DNA of 64,000 nucleotides from Sanghuangporus weigelae (GCA_033182465.1 CP137322.1:1178001-1242000); one strand, 5' to 3'. Shown: positions 20,902 through 33,580, counted from the first letter of the stretch. The notes: a model not told the origin generated them from the sequence alone. Numbers and translations are program-made.

Positions 20902-23900
20902 ATGGAACCGCCAGCTGCGTCGGTCTCGTCGAATATGTTGAATGATACTGCCCGTAAACGTCCTTGGCCGCCTGCAGATGGTCCAACTGTCGACACGGTG
21001 CTTAGTGCCACCGCCTCATCCTCCCTCTCTTCGCCCGGCTCACATCCGCCGTCCTCCGCCCTCTCGACGCCGAGCACTCCGTACCCGTTGCCGCCATGGA
21101 GCCAGTCAGCTGGTCCTGGTTCGGGCTCAGGAGCACCCTTCCCATACTACCCTGATGGCGCCCATGCTTCTTCACATCCCTCGCAGAATACTTCAAACAC
21201 TCAAGCCTCTTCTCAGTTGAATCCTCCAATAGACTGGAATTCGATTCTGTCTAGTCCATTAGATCCTGCCATGTTTGCCGCTCTCGATGCGGGTGGCGCG
21301 CTCGGCCCTCCGCTGTCCCTCGGTAATAATAAGTCTACGTTTCCGTCGCCTGCAAATCCCGGAGCGTTCCTCGCTTCCTCGATACCGTCGTCTGCCGTCT
21401 CGAGCTTCAGTTCACATTCTCGCTTAGGCTCAACCTCGACTCAAGAGTCGTGGTCGACGACAGACACGCCGCCATATTCGCCCAACTTTCCTCCCAACTC
21501 GCAATGCGCGTCGCCTTCGCAGTCGCCTTCGTCTGCGAATGGGCTGTCGCATATCAAAACAAAGCAGGGGAGTGCCCCGCATCCGTATGCGCATGCGCAG
21601 ACCCGTTCGTCCGAGTATGCTTCTCAGAGGCCGAGCGACCGGCGCCGGCCGGAGCAGAAGGGCTTCCTCAATTTGCGTCAGGCGACCAACCGCCCAAGCA
21701 TCGCGAACAGGAGGAGTGGGCTGGATAATCTTGAAGGGCCAATGCCATTGAATATGCGGCTCGGCATGCCGCATTCGAGTTCCCCTTCTCATCTCGGTGC
21801 GAGTTCTTCATCCTCTAGTCATTCTACTGTTGGTGGACGCGCTCATGTTAACCTTCCCCCGTCATTATGGATGTCTCCAATGAATGCCACTCCAGTTTCC
21901 AAAGCTACACCTGCATCTTCTTCGTCAAATCACCCCGCGCTATCCCAGCTGACGATGCCGTCAGGTCCATCAGTCACTAGTTACGACACGGCTTCCTCGA
22001 GCGCTTCATCGTCTCGACCGTCGACATCGCCGTTCGTCAGCGGATCAGCTTCCACTTCGACGATGCCGACGAGTGCAGCGACTGATACCAAGTCACCTAC
22101 CTTCTATACGGATATTTTAGTGGAAGATTTATTTACAAACAAGGCGGCTCCGTTGCCTTCAGCAGCGTCGAATGGAAGAGGTTCACCCAACTTGGCGACG
22201 CTGAGCCCGGATGTCGATGCCGATCCCGGCAAAATGGCACAGAAAGATCCACTAGCTACCCAAGTTTGGAAGATGTATGCGCGAACTAAGGCATCATTGC
22301 CTCATGCTCAAAGAATGGAAAATTTGACATGGAGAATGATGACGCTTGCGCTGAAGAAAAGCAGAGAGGAGGAAGCAAAGGCCGCGGCTAGGGAGAAAGT
22401 GGATAATCAAGGTGGCGGCGCTCCTGCCGCGACAGGTATGCAGAGGGAGGCAGAAGGAACAACAAAAGTTGAAGAGATTGAGGGTTCAATATCGTCGGCA
22501 TCGGGAGTCAAAACCGAGCCAGAAACAAGAGGACGGAGGCCTGATAAACAAGCTGCACGTGTTCGCGTTGTTGGTTTTGAAGGGAAGAATCAGGACGGAG
22601 AGGAGAATGAGTTCGTTACTTATCTCTTATCGACTACTTCCTGACATCCAGCTAATGCCGTCTGACTGCAGCGAAGTTGAAATGGACTGGCGCGCCATTA
22701 GCAGGTCGCGATCACGCATATCTATGGATTGGCGCCCGACTAGTCGGTCACGCTCTCGTCCACCTCCTGGTCAGCCATTCGATCAAGGTACTTTCTCAAA
22801 TAGCTGGTCGGAAGGCAAATTCTCGTTTCCCCTTGACGATGCGACGCCTCATGCGGGACTGAGCAGCAATATATCCAGATCATTCGACGCTTCGTATATT
22901 GCTCAATCCGAACATGCAAGTCCCTCTTCCATTCCCATTCCTGGTATAGCAACTCAGCTCCGCTATGGCTCTCCTCCACCTTCATCGTCTCTGCAGGCAC
23001 ACGCGAGTCATCTGGCCGCTGTATTTGAAGAAACTGGGGAGTTCTCTAACATCAACTTTGTGCAAAACCCAGGAGCTAGTGGACGCAGTGGTCCGGCTCG
23101 GTTCCCAACTCTGGAAGCATTGCATCGCCCACTGTCTTCAATGAACAGTCCAGCAACGTTTCAGCCGAGCTCTCTTCCTTTACTGGGTTCACATGGTCCT
23201 GGTTCATCACGTCAGCGTCCGAATACGTCGCTGGATATGCAGCCAGGAAATCTCCTTCGCCAATTTCGCAAGACAGGTCTGGATCATACTGTTGCTCGGT
23301 CGGCCTTGTTTCCGAACCTTGGTGGTCATGCGCGCTTCAGTTCTGATGAGCTTGTGGACCCGTTTGACCCGATTTTAGTGCGTAAAATGATTTAACTCTC
23401 AAAGAAGATCAATTGAGTAGATTTATCTGTTGATAGGGGAAACGACGCGCTGATACTCCGCATGCTGATTCTATATTGCGTGCGGACCCACCCGCTGTTG
23501 GTTCTCCTATGCTAGGTCAAAGACAGGTGACTGATTTGAAGCCATCAATTCGCCAGACTAGCCCATTTCCTTCTGCGTCCTTCGACTTCTCGCTTTCGGA
23601 GTACGGAGGCTTGTTCGGACTTTCAGGCTCTGGAGTTGCTGGACCGGAGTTCTCATTCGCAACGGAGGAGAAGCCGCATGATTCTATCTCGTTCGTAGAC
23701 ACAACGAGGTCTTCAGCAAGTGTGCCGTACTCACCTGTTGAATCGCCTACTTCCGGGAACGATGGAATCGCGCAATCGCTACGAGCCGTGCAATCGTCGG
23801 ATTCACTTCAGCAACTATTACCCTTCATCTTGCCGTCCTATGATCCAAATGGTGGCTTCTCACAACAGCAGTATACTCACGTGAACCCGACTCAATTGCT

Positions 23901-24911
23901 TGGAGTGGACCGTGAGGCTGGCCAGAGCCAGACATTCCACCCCAGCCCGTCAAGTGACGGATGGGGCGGTGGCGGATTCAATTCGAGCTCGACAGCATCG
24001 CCGGAGCCGCTCATCGTCTCCAATGGCTCGACGCCTCCGTCAGTGGAGGGTGGCGGGGCTGCGGGAGTTTCCACGGGTCGTGCCGTGGCTGGCCGGAGAA
24101 TGAATGGCGGGTTGAAACAGATCGAACCTGGGCGTGGGAGTGGTAGCATGATTTCTGGCCAGAAGAAGAAGCAGGGAGGACCTGCCAACGCGGGTGCCCC
24201 TCGGCAGGCTGCTCTGCGGTCATCCTCCAGTCCAGACCTTGTCCAGAACACTGCCTCAGGCAACGGGAGCCAGGCAGCGGGGATCGATGACGCAGATTCT
24301 ATGCCGACAGTATGCACGAATTGCCAGACGAGGAACACCCCTCTTTGGAGACGTGATCCCGAAGGACAACCGTTGTGTGAGTGTTGCGCTGATTCCCCGA
24401 GCTTCTCAACTTCTTCCGGTTTCTGGATCATTGCGCGAATTACTGAATTACTGACTGAATGCATCTCTTCACAGGCAACGCATGTGGGCTATTCTATGTA
24501 AGTCGCATTTCCACTTGTGCGAAACACCCCCCTTTGCTTATACTTCTCGACTTGGCTAGAAACTGCACGGCGTGACCCGACCGTTATCTCTGAAGACCGA
24601 CGTCATTAAGAAGAGGTACGTTTATGAGTGGCTAAAGTTTGGGGTGGAGAGTTATGGACTGACCGTGTTATGTTCTTTTGTATCTGCGCGTGGATAGGAA
24701 CCGTGCGTCAGGTGCAGTTAACGCGACACGCAAGAATGCGCCAGCATTACCAAAGATCGCATCCTCTTCGACACGTCCGCGGAGTTCTACAACGGGTAGT
24801 GCAATTTCTGGACCTGGACGAGGAGGACCCGGATCGACGTCGGGGAATCCGTCGTTAGCAATGAAGCGACAACGGCGCACATCAGAAACGACGCCGACAC
24901 AAGCTCGCTGA
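20902..24911 (+). CDS. AreA/NIT2-type GATA transcription factor
   Basis: Global nitrogen-catabolite activator type. Six exons (20902-22610, 22672-23377, 23437-24376, 24475-24497, 24560-24615, 24698-24911) give 1,215 residues. Around residues 447-485 is the fungal AreA-associated DUF1752 block: [19 protein letters not shown], then [10 protein letters not shown]. Further on are two MDWR-S/P-SRSRSR repeats. The single zinc finger starts near residue 1095: CTNC, 17 residues, then CNAC, followed by [25 protein letters not shown], the basic tail that contacts GATA DNA. Most of the rest is Ser-, Pro- and Gly-rich and predicted disordered. The finger is split by introns; exon four is only 23 bases and encodes NACGLFY. 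A short 71-residue tail follows the finger. The very long 5' region suggests complex transcriptional control. Confidence 0.93.
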
Positions 24912-25693
24912 GCGGGAACCTTAACTAAACAACTGAGCCGGATTAGTCTGTGAACCTGGGCGGCAACTTTCTTGAAATTCTCATGCCGTTGTTTTCGCAG
25001 CTCTCGCGGATACGAAGCTTCTTTGCTGAGAGTTGTACCTGACCGGTCCAATACCGATGACCGGGCTCTTTTCTCCTTACCATGAATGTGTTCCTCCTAA
25101 CTCATTGTGGCTTATCCTTCATTCTGTGAGCTAGCTATTGATATGTTTGAGTATATTTAAAAATTTTGGTCATTCGTTCTTCACAGTTTGTTTGCTTTTT
25201 CCATTGTGGCTGTATGACTACTATAGGTAGGCTTTGCAACAACACTGCACCGACGCAATTTGAATGTTAGACACTACATGCTCGACTTTCTTTCATTCGC
25301 TTTTTTTTTCATTGGTTTATTTAGATTATTTAGTGAACACTCATTTTGTATAACAGAAACAGAGCAGAGTTGGGACGAAATAATGGTGAATTCGAGAATG
25401 TAGTTTTGACTCAAGGCTGAGAGGCGATTGCCAAAAGGGGCAATGAAATTCGCAGAGACTATCGGATCGGCAAAAGGGCGTTGAGCGGCAAACCGTAAAT
25501 CGATCGTCAGACTCGACATATCTCTTTACGACAACGAAGAGGAAGAGGAAGACGAGAACGAGAACGAGGCTGAGAACGTCGACGAGAAATCAGAGGTGAC
25601 AAACGGAAAATTCCGTCGTGGCCACGACGAGGGGCGGGGCGTTGCGTTGATCTGATTGACACCTTAGTACCCCATCCGGGCTTTTGATTCAAG
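24912..25693. other. intergenic plus unresolved 5' exon(s) of the Sec7 gene
   Basis: The 3' flank of the GATA gene lies at the left and the promoter or first exon(s) of the Sec7 gene at the right. Bases 25477-25587 form an open acidic stretch (Glu-, Asp- and Asn-rich, SLYDNEEEEEDENENEAENV) ending at a GTGACA donor. Spliced to the acceptor at 25693 it would join the Sec7 frame in phase. No initiator Met could be tied to it. Confidence 0.4.
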
Positions 25694-28600
25694 CTGGCTC
25701 CTCCTCCGCACTTCCGTAACGTACCCCCGCCCTCTTCCTTCCGTACCGCCACTCTGCGCCCAGTCGCGTCAAATGACAAGAACACGACGCGCATTGGCGA
25801 CAGCGCTTCCTCATCACGCAGAATCTCGCGTACAGAACTAGACTTCGAGAAGGCTCTCCTCGGCACCGATACCGTCCTCCTCTCTGAGGGTCGCGACATT
25901 CACGCTCTCGGTATTGACCCGCCTGGAGATACCAGTGCCAACACGAGTGCCGGTACAGCATCATCAGCATCAGCAACAGCATCATCTTACAATCAAAAAG
26001 CATCGCGAAGTGCCGCAGCTGCATCCACATCCGTAGCCATGCGTCCCGGAGGTTCTTCACATCCATCGTTATCGCAGAATAATCATAGTACTGTAAGCCA
26101 ATTCCAAAGCCAGAGTCTGCAACAAACTCAAAGTTACATTCTTATTCAGAGCCAGAGTCGGAGCCAGAGTCTCGGCCAAAGCCAAGCTCAAGCTCAACTT
26201 CGGGGCAGTAGCGTGCCACTGTCTCCTACTGCTACTCCGCTTCCGCTTCCGCCTCAGATATCGCTCACGCGCTCGCATTCGCGGAACTCATCGGCGAGTT
26301 CGTCGAGGTCGGCGTCGAACGAGCGGTTTTTCGACGCCCAGCAGGACGTGGACGTCAGGACGAAACGTCGTTCGCTCTTGCGATCGCCGGGGACTGCGAG
26401 TAGCCCTGACCTTGCCACACTTGTCCGGAGGGCTAAGGAGAAGCATAGTCATATTTCAAAACGATATCGAGAACGAACGGGTGGTAGTGGCACAAGTGAC
26501 GGACGTACCGCAACGTCTAGTCAGAACGGGCTTTCGCCTGATAGATATCGGCCGCAAGGTAGTGTAGCGCGTACCCGTCAGCGATCTACGACAGTAGGAA
26601 ACGGTGGGGAACCATCCAAGATGGGTCCTTCCTTAAATTCGCCCACCATCAAAGGCAAGCTGTCAAAAAGCGGTCCATCTGGAGGAGCGTCGACTTCCCG
26701 CCATCAACCAGTGAGTTCAGATATGAATAATCCGACGTTGAGAAATAGATCAGACACTGTCACGAGCAAGGTATGTCCCGACAAACATTCATCATGTCAT
26801 GATGCGCTTGACTGATTGATACGTAGGGCAAATCCTCTGTTCGTTCAAAGACAAGCGCTTTCCTAGGTAAGATCATTGGACAGGGCTCAATGCGAGATAA
26901 ATCTGTACGTCTACGCCCCCATCTCATCAAAATTCGAAAATACGGCGACTGAGATGAAATCATAGCGTGATCTACTTGGTTCCCCCACGACGCCGGTGTC
27001 AGCTTCGTTTTCCAGCTCCAGCTTTTATCAAAGTGACGACGCACCACCCGTACCTCCCATACCCCAAGAGCATCGTGCTACCTCATCATCGCCCATTGCC
27101 GATATGTATACTAGCCCATTTGCTACACCTGATGTTAGCAAACCGCTTCCTGCGATTCATCCTTCGCCTCGTGTACCAGCTTCATCGACCGAGGACGACG
27201 TCACTGACGCGAGTACGACATCTGCAATTGAGTATGCTGCTTCTGCTGTACGGTCGTCTTCTCCAGAGCGGACGATTAAAGGCAAAGCACCTGCCTCAGG
27301 AGGAACCAAGAGACGAAGTATGAGTGTAGGCGAAGCTGATCTCAAGAAAGCAATGGCAGGAAGTGCAGAGCGGATACGATCTTCTCTAAACAAAGATTGG
27401 GAGTCGGGCTCAGATTATAGCGGTAGTGGAGTCATCAGAGATTTCAAGGGAGAGCTGTCATCACAACTTGATTCCATCTCCAGCACGACGCTTGATCTCA
27501 AAGACCCGACAACACCGAAGCGGTCGACATTCGACTCCTCTGGTGCTGCAAATACGCTTGCAGATGCCCGAGGAAGGCTCCAAGAGCGCACCCAGCGTCC
27601 GTCGCTTCGCATGATTTCGTCTTCTCCAACTACGCCCGCGTCGGGTGCTCCGGATCTAACCATCGACACGAAAATTAACATTGAAGATCCTATTGTTCCT
27701 CCTCGTTCGTCCTCTTTAAACACCCCAGTTATAACACCTAACACGGTAGGTCTTGTAGAATCGATCCGAAAGAATTCGATCAAGTTTGGTCCGCGTGCAC
27801 AGCGGTCCGGTTCTGCGTCCGTGCAGAGTGTCGTCTCTGGCCCACCGAGTGCAGTCCGCGGTGACTCATCTCGGTTACGCGTACAGCATCGTTCCGTCGC
27901 GTCTAGCTCGGAACCTTCACTCATCCCGGCTCGTGAAGACGATAATATCAGCAGCCGAGACCGTAAGCGAACTGTGCGCTTAGTACCGTCTTCTACTTCT
28001 GTCGGGTGGCCTGAGGCGACTTCACCTTCTCTTTCATTGAGCATGAGTTCCCAGACTGACCTTACTGAGGAGACTGGGAATGGAAAACCGTTGCCGTCCC
28101 GAGAAGAGCCACTTGATATCGAAGCAAGAGCGAAGGACTTTGCTGTGAAGTGCTGGACCGAAGATGAAGACTTCCTTGCGAAGGATAAGATAGCCGAATG
28201 GCTTGGTGGAAAGTGCGCCTTAATTCTATTCAATGTCATGATGCCGGTCTAATGATACTACTTGTTGTCCTTGCAGCAAACTGGTCAATAAACTGGCTTT
28301 GAAGTATTACATAGACTACTTTGACTTCTCCGGACTCAGGCTGGATGTCGCGTTTCGCCGATTGTGCGCTAAGCTCTATCTGAAGGCTGAAACGCAGCAA
28401 GTCGACAGGATTCTAGAAGAGTTCAGCCGTAGATATTGGGAGACAAATCCATCGGCCATTTATGGAAGTGCTAGTAAGTCGGAGTGCGTGCTCATTGCTT
28501 GCCAAGTTTGCTCATTATTTCCAATCTTAGGTGTCGTCCATGCTGTTTCGTACTCTCTGTTGCTTCTCAATACCGATCTTCACGTTGCTGAGCTTGCGTC

Positions 28601-30825
28601 GCGCATGTCTCGAAACCAGTTTGTGCGCAACACGCTTGCTGCAATTCAAATGCAGATCAGGCCGAACGGCACGGGTCGTGCTTCTACCCCGGAACTGACT
28701 CATGACGATGGGAGCAGTATTCGAGGTGTCGGCTCAGATGGCAGTGAAGCTGGTGCTTCTGGAGTGAAGAGCAGAAATGGACGCAGTGGGAGCGTGACAA
28801 GCTGGACTAGCGTGTCGCGTGAATTTGTGAATACACCAGCCACGACCCCGAATAGCGGCTCCTCGCAGCAGCTTAACGGAAGCAATGCTTCTGTGATGGA
28901 ATCTCGCGCGAAGAACTCGAGTACATCCGTTGTATACGGCCGAAACTTTGAGAACGACATGGAGAATCTGTTGAAGGTCTGTTCCAATTGCATATCAGGT
29001 GTTAGATTGAGAGATGCTGACATTCGGAGCAGGAAATGTACACGGCTATTAAAACGCAACAGATATTGCAACCGATGGGTGTAGTGGAACGTGCGTCTGT
29101 GTCTTCTGGCCCTGGGGCTCATCTCTTCCGCAACGGAAGCCGACGAGGGCAGAATGATCGAGTGGCCAATCTTAAAAGGGGCAGCATGCGTGGTATTCAG
29201 TCTTTGTTCTCGGCACATGCAGGCGCCAGTCCGTATGGGAACAGTGGGAGTATCGATGGTCGGATTAGTCCAGCTCCAAGCTTCGCAAATTCGACGCACG
29301 AGGTCAGCTTGAATGTGAGCGTGCTCGTTATCAGTCCGGTTCCTTGAACGATTCTGACAGAAAAACCATTGCAAACGCGTTTTTGCCTGCTTAGGCGCTA
29401 GCTGCTTCGAGTAGCCAGTTTCTACCACCCACACTGGGCTTCGCTTCGAACTTATCTCACACGATCATCCGCGAAGCTCAGGAAGATGATGCTCGGAGCG
29501 TACGAAGTGATCAGACGGATTCGACGAGCGTAAGTATTACGGATGAGGAACTCGCGTTGCTGGGTGCCCCATGGGCAAAGGAAGGCATGCTTTGCCGGAA
29601 GCAATACTGGGAGTCGGCCGGCAAGCGAGCGAAGTCGAAGAACTGGCTCGATGTTTTCGTGGTTATCCAAAAGGGGGAATTGAGTATGTTTACCTTCCGT
29701 GAAGGCGGTTCGGCCGGGACAATGGGCGTTGGTGGCGGAAACTGGCTGGTGAGTTTGACCATCGTGTTCGAAAAAGTGTCGCTTGGACGACTGATGATAT
29801 TGTCGTATAGGCCAACGCGCAACAAGTCGGAACTGTCTCGTTAGCACATTCTCTTGCTCACGCTCTCCCCCCTCCTGGTTACAGCCGACAGCGGCCACAT
29901 TGCTTTGTGCTTACTTTGGCGACGGGAGGTGTCTATTTCTTCCAAGCCGGGACCGAGGAACTTGTCAATGAGTGGGTATCAACGTGCAACTATTGGGCCG
30001 CGCGGACCAGCAAGGAGCCGTTAGCTGGAGGTGTATCAAACATGGAATATGGTTGGAACCGTGTTATGGACCTTGACGATGACCGGCCTTCCGTCTCTGG
30101 AGACGAACCTTCGTACAGAGATACCGACACGTTTAGCACCCGAAGTACTCGGAGCTGGCATGGTATGAAGGATACCTTCTCGATACGTTCGAGCACGTCC
30201 CCGTACGCGGAGCGAATAACAATTCATGATTGGAAGCCGCCTATGCCTTCTACTGTACCCAGCATGCATGATGAAGAGACGCAGCTGGAAGCGCTGCAGA
30301 AACACGCTACCTCGCTCAAGACAGACCTTGATAAACACAATGCTCTTCGGACGCCGATGATACAACTAGTGCGTCGCAGTCACTCTTCCTCCTTCATAAT
30401 GAACAATTTCTGATGCACTTTATTTACAGTACACTCCCCGCTCGACAAACGCAAACAGAGCGATGGCAAACTGGGAACGCAAATCCCAATACTTACTCTC
30501 CGAAATCGTCAAGTATGATTCATATGTCGACTCCTTGAAGGCCGCAATGAATCTACGGCTCAAAAAGCGTGGTGAAAAGGCTTTGGAGAAGGCCTTGGAG
30601 AAAATGAATCCGGACGATACCGGTACCGTGACGAGTGGGAAACAGCAGCAACGATGGAAAGGATACCCAGATGAAGAGACGATACCTGAGGGGGAGGAGC
30701 CGCCGCCTACCCCTGGTCTGAGTGTTCAGACGACAAATAAGAATAATGAGAACCAGAAAAAGAAGGCTATTAACCGGGATTCGAGGTCGAGTTCGAGGCA
30801 TAGGAGGGAATCTGCGGAAACTTGA
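25694..30825 (+). CDS. Sec7-PH domain Arf/Arl guanine-nucleotide exchange factor
   Basis: Syt1-like GEF for Arf/Arl GTPases in Golgi-endosome traffic. Nine exons fit exactly in frame: 25694-26770, 26827-26904, 26966-28212, 28277-28473, 28531-28976, 29033-29302, 29395-29748, 29811-30368 and 30430-30825. This gives about 1,540 residues plus an unresolved N-terminus. The first in-frame Met is at 26039, but the open frame before it (TELDFEKALLGTDTVLLSEG) looks coding, so the true start is upstream. A Gln/Ser-rich and Ser/Pro-rich disordered half comes first. The Sec7 domain follows (roughly residues 750-960), with the catalytic glutamate in YLKAETQQVDRILEEF and SYSLLLLNTDLH. A PH domain lies at about residues 1170-1290 (KEGMLCRKQYWES to VNEWVSTCNYWAA). 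A Lys/Glu-rich helix and a basic Ser/Arg tail end the protein. Confidence 0.87.
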
Positions 30826-31753
30826 CTCGATTAAATATTGGTATTTTTTGTTTGCTTATTTTAATCTACTCTTTTTTGTCTTTCTCTTCACAGTTTCCCT
30901 CCTCTCTGTCTTCTTTTCCCTCTTTCTAGCTTTTCTTGCTAGTGCAGATCAGAATCGACATTTGTTTTCTTGGTTGGTTGTCGCCTATATCTGATGGCAA
31001 TTCAGATGTTTTATATCCATTATTGCTTTTATTTTATATACACCCAGACGTACGCTTTCTTAATTCTTCCCCTTCTACCGCTCATATACCATAGTATCCG
31101 AGTCTTGTTTCTTTTCTTCCTTATAAATGTTTAACTGGTATTTAACTTATTTCTTCCCTTGCTTTTCATATTCATTCCATTTCTCTCTTTTTTCTCGGTT
31201 TCTTGGCACGTATTGTTTTTGGTTTACGCTGCTTTATATAACTACATACGTTTTCCTGTCTCTTATTTTACTATGCAAGTATCCCATACTTGTTGGCAAT
31301 GGTTTTCTCTTCGTATCGCTGGACAAATTACACACATTCGGTCTTTGCCCTCGGTTTATATTCGCATCTGGCACCGTTACATTCAGGCTTATGACGTGTA
31401 TATGTCGGTCTCGTTTGCATACTTCCCGACCATAGACCGTTTTCATTTTTCTCCCCTTCCATCTCAATATATTCCCAGGCATAATTGAAACACTACAATA
31501 TGCTCGCCAACAACTTTATCATGCACACCATCTAACAAACTCAAGCCAGGTAAGCTGCGGATAGTCTACGCATGCGTAGGCCCCACGTTATTATATTATC
31601 GTAGCTTCGTGTCATACAATACACTTGGCATACAACACAAGAAAACATCAGCGCAGCACTACAAGAAAAGACAGTTCTCGTATCAGAACGAGATATCGAG
31701 ATATGAGGAAATGTGTAACCCGCTGGGTCTATATATGGACGATCTGATCTAAA

Positions 31754-31771
31754 GACCTCGCTCGCGAGGTC
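31754..31771. repeat. 18-base palindrome (stem-loop), copy 1
   Basis: GACCTCGCTCGCGAGGTC: an eight-base-pair inverted repeat around TC. It lies about 160 bases beyond the glycopeptide stop codon, so it is probably inside that gene's 3' untranslated region. A near-identical copy starts 58 bases further on. Confidence 0.6.
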
Positions 31772-31811
31772 GGGTAGTCAAAGCATAAGGAAAAGGATGA
31801 TGATGACAGAT

Positions 31812-31829
31812 GACCTCGCTTGCGAGGTC
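31812..31829. repeat. 18-base palindrome (stem-loop), copy 2
   Basis: GACCTCGCTTGCGAGGTC: the same eight-base-pair stem as copy 1, with one change in the loop. As RNA it would form a seven-pair stem with a CUUG tetraloop, a loop type known to be stable. Confidence 0.6.
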
Positions 31830-31932
31830 GATAGAAACAAGACTGACTGACTGAGATACGTCATGTATGTAAGAAGCTGAACGCCGAAACGGCATCCGAA
31901 GGAAGGGGCCAGAACTGAATACTCATAGAGCA

Positions 31933-33191
31933 TCAGAACTTGGAGTCATGAAAGCCTGAGAGAGCGCGGACACGAGACTGAGCGCGCGAGTGGCGGGAGA
32001 AGGATGAGGTGCGCTTTGCACGACGGGAACGCGAAGTTGACCTCTTGCGGCTGCATGTCGGAGACGCGCCCGAAGCCGAGGTAACAGGGCTGCTAGAAGG
32101 GACATCTGAGCCTGTGTCGCCGACATTCACTACAGTCGGCTGCGAAGAGTCTGCGCTGGCAGTCCTCGAAGTAATAGAATTCGCCGATGATGAAGGTGAC
32201 GAGGCGGCAGGAGACGCAGCCTCAGATGATGAAGGCGTTGAGACCTCAGTCGACGATGGTGATGCCGCCTTACTCGAGCCTGAGGATCCAGACCCACCGG
32301 ACGAAGAACCGTCCGACATAGAGCCAACGACAGCCTCAGTGAACTTGGTAGTCGAGGCACTGCAGAAGGTAATAAGGAGGTTGACATTATCCGCTTGACA
32401 CGCGCGCTGGACCTGGTTATCGTCAGGCACGAAAAACGCGGTATTGCACTTTGCATCAGCGCCTGTAAACCGGATTTTCTTCATTAATTTCTCGTTTAAT
32501 GATGGAAGCCTGATTTACGCACAGATGGCTCCGAGGCCGTCGCATGTGTTCCCATCCCCACCATAGAACGCAAAGGCCGTTTCTACATTAAAAGCATGAC
32601 TGCAAATTTTCGACCATGAGAATGGCGTATGATTTTAATCTGTCTGTGATAGTGCTTACTCTGGGATAAGGGAAATATCCACACTAAAACCTTGAGTGAG
32701 CAAGTATGCTAAATGCAAACGAGTCACTGACTAACACACCTTGATCCGCACCCTGGACAGCTAGGGTTGTTCATATTCATTTCAACGAGAGTGCAGTGTT
32801 CCCCGTTGAAGCCACATTCATTGTTCCTGTCGAGATAACTGCAAGCATTTCAGTTTGGAAGTTCCAAAAATCTGCCTGAAGCATCAACCACTTACGCGAT
32901 AGAAGATTCGATTGGACCATTGCTTGTGTAGTCTTCACCAGATGACAGGACAGTGGCTCCCTTGATGAGCTTGGGCTGAATGCCTCAAAGTCAGCGTTAT
33001 CGTCATTTTACTGGTGTATAGTAACATACAGTCCCTGTTCCACAGCTAGAGGCGATAGATCATCAGTAAAGCTTGCGAGACGGGTGAGCAGCAACAACTA
33101 ACTTATTCTGAAAGCGAATAGTGTGCGATTCAGCGAGAACATGAAGAGCAGAGACGACAAGGACAGCAAGCGAAGAGAGAGTGAATGACAT
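31933..33191 (-). CDS. secreted 'glycopeptide' protein with long Ser/Arg tail
   Basis: Small cysteine-rich secreted protein of the Agaricomycete glycopeptide family. A clear signal peptide (MSFTLSSLAVLVVSALHVLAES) precedes HTIRFQNNCGTGT-PKLIKGATVLSSGEDYTSNGPIESSIAYL, then NECGFNGEHCTLVE, DISLIP-HAFNVETAFAFYGG, GLGAICADAKCNTAFF, and QVQRACQADNVNLLITFC, where typical members end. At least six introns are present, and one exon (33030-33045) is only 16 bases, encoding CGTGT. After ITFC the frame runs on for about 140 residues: a Ser/Thr/Ala-rich, probably O-glycosylated stretch, then a basic SRKRSTSRSRRAKR segment. There is no hydrophobic GPI-type end. TTTATATT about 32 bases upstream of the start may be a TATA element. 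Function is unknown; the family is linked to cell walls by analogy only. Confidence 0.82.
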
Positions 33192-33580
33192 TTTGAGTCA
33201 AGACTACTAACAAATGAGAGGGAATATAAAGGAATGGTTGCTCGTCGTCTGCAGCAAAGAAGGGGTCCTTAAGAGGTGAGGGGAGAGAGGAAGGAGGCAA
33301 AGCGGAGAGGCAGTGGAAGTAAGGTGTGAGAAATGATCTGAAATGAAATTTGAAGACCGCCGTGTCCGGGGCCGCGAACTTCTTGAACAGAACAATAACC
33401 CATCCGTTTTGAGTATTTCATTCAACTTTTCGCGTCTTTTATATTATAAACACGCATTCCGCGCACAATCCGCTCGGATTTCCAGCCCAATTGTCATTGA
33501 ATAAATAAAACGAATAACGGCGAGCGGATCCTTATCTCTGAGTTTCATATTGCCGAGAACTGATATGCTGATCCGAAGAT
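33192..33580. other. intergenic, glycopeptide promoter and MDR 3' flank
   Basis: This lies between two same-strand genes. It should hold the glycopeptide promoter at the left and the 3' end of the oxidoreductase gene at the right. No exon is seen. Confidence 0.5.

Larger units (their letters stand above)
30826..31932. other. convergent 3' flanks, T-rich
   Basis: The plus strand is strongly T-rich from about 30840 to 31260, as in 3' untranslated sequence. The Phe/Tyr/Leu-rich open frames here are a composition effect. Two 18-base palindromes near 31754 and 31812 and a small GCCG-AAA-CGGC hairpin (31883-31893) lie in the 3' flank of the glycopeptide gene. Confidence 0.5.

Noticed and set aside
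31127-31488. Phe/Tyr/Leu-rich plus-strand frames that look like membrane proteins
   Set aside because: They are a direct product of T-rich 3' flank sequence; two frames overlap with equal hydrophobicity.
31754-31829. Palindromes read as bacterial-type terminators
   Set aside because: The gene structures are clearly eukaryotic, and the stems are not followed by a T run on the transcribed strand.
32009-32398. Acidic plus-strand frame (129 codons) opposite the glycopeptide tail
   Set aside because: It is the antisense shadow of Ser-rich codons in the minus-strand gene.
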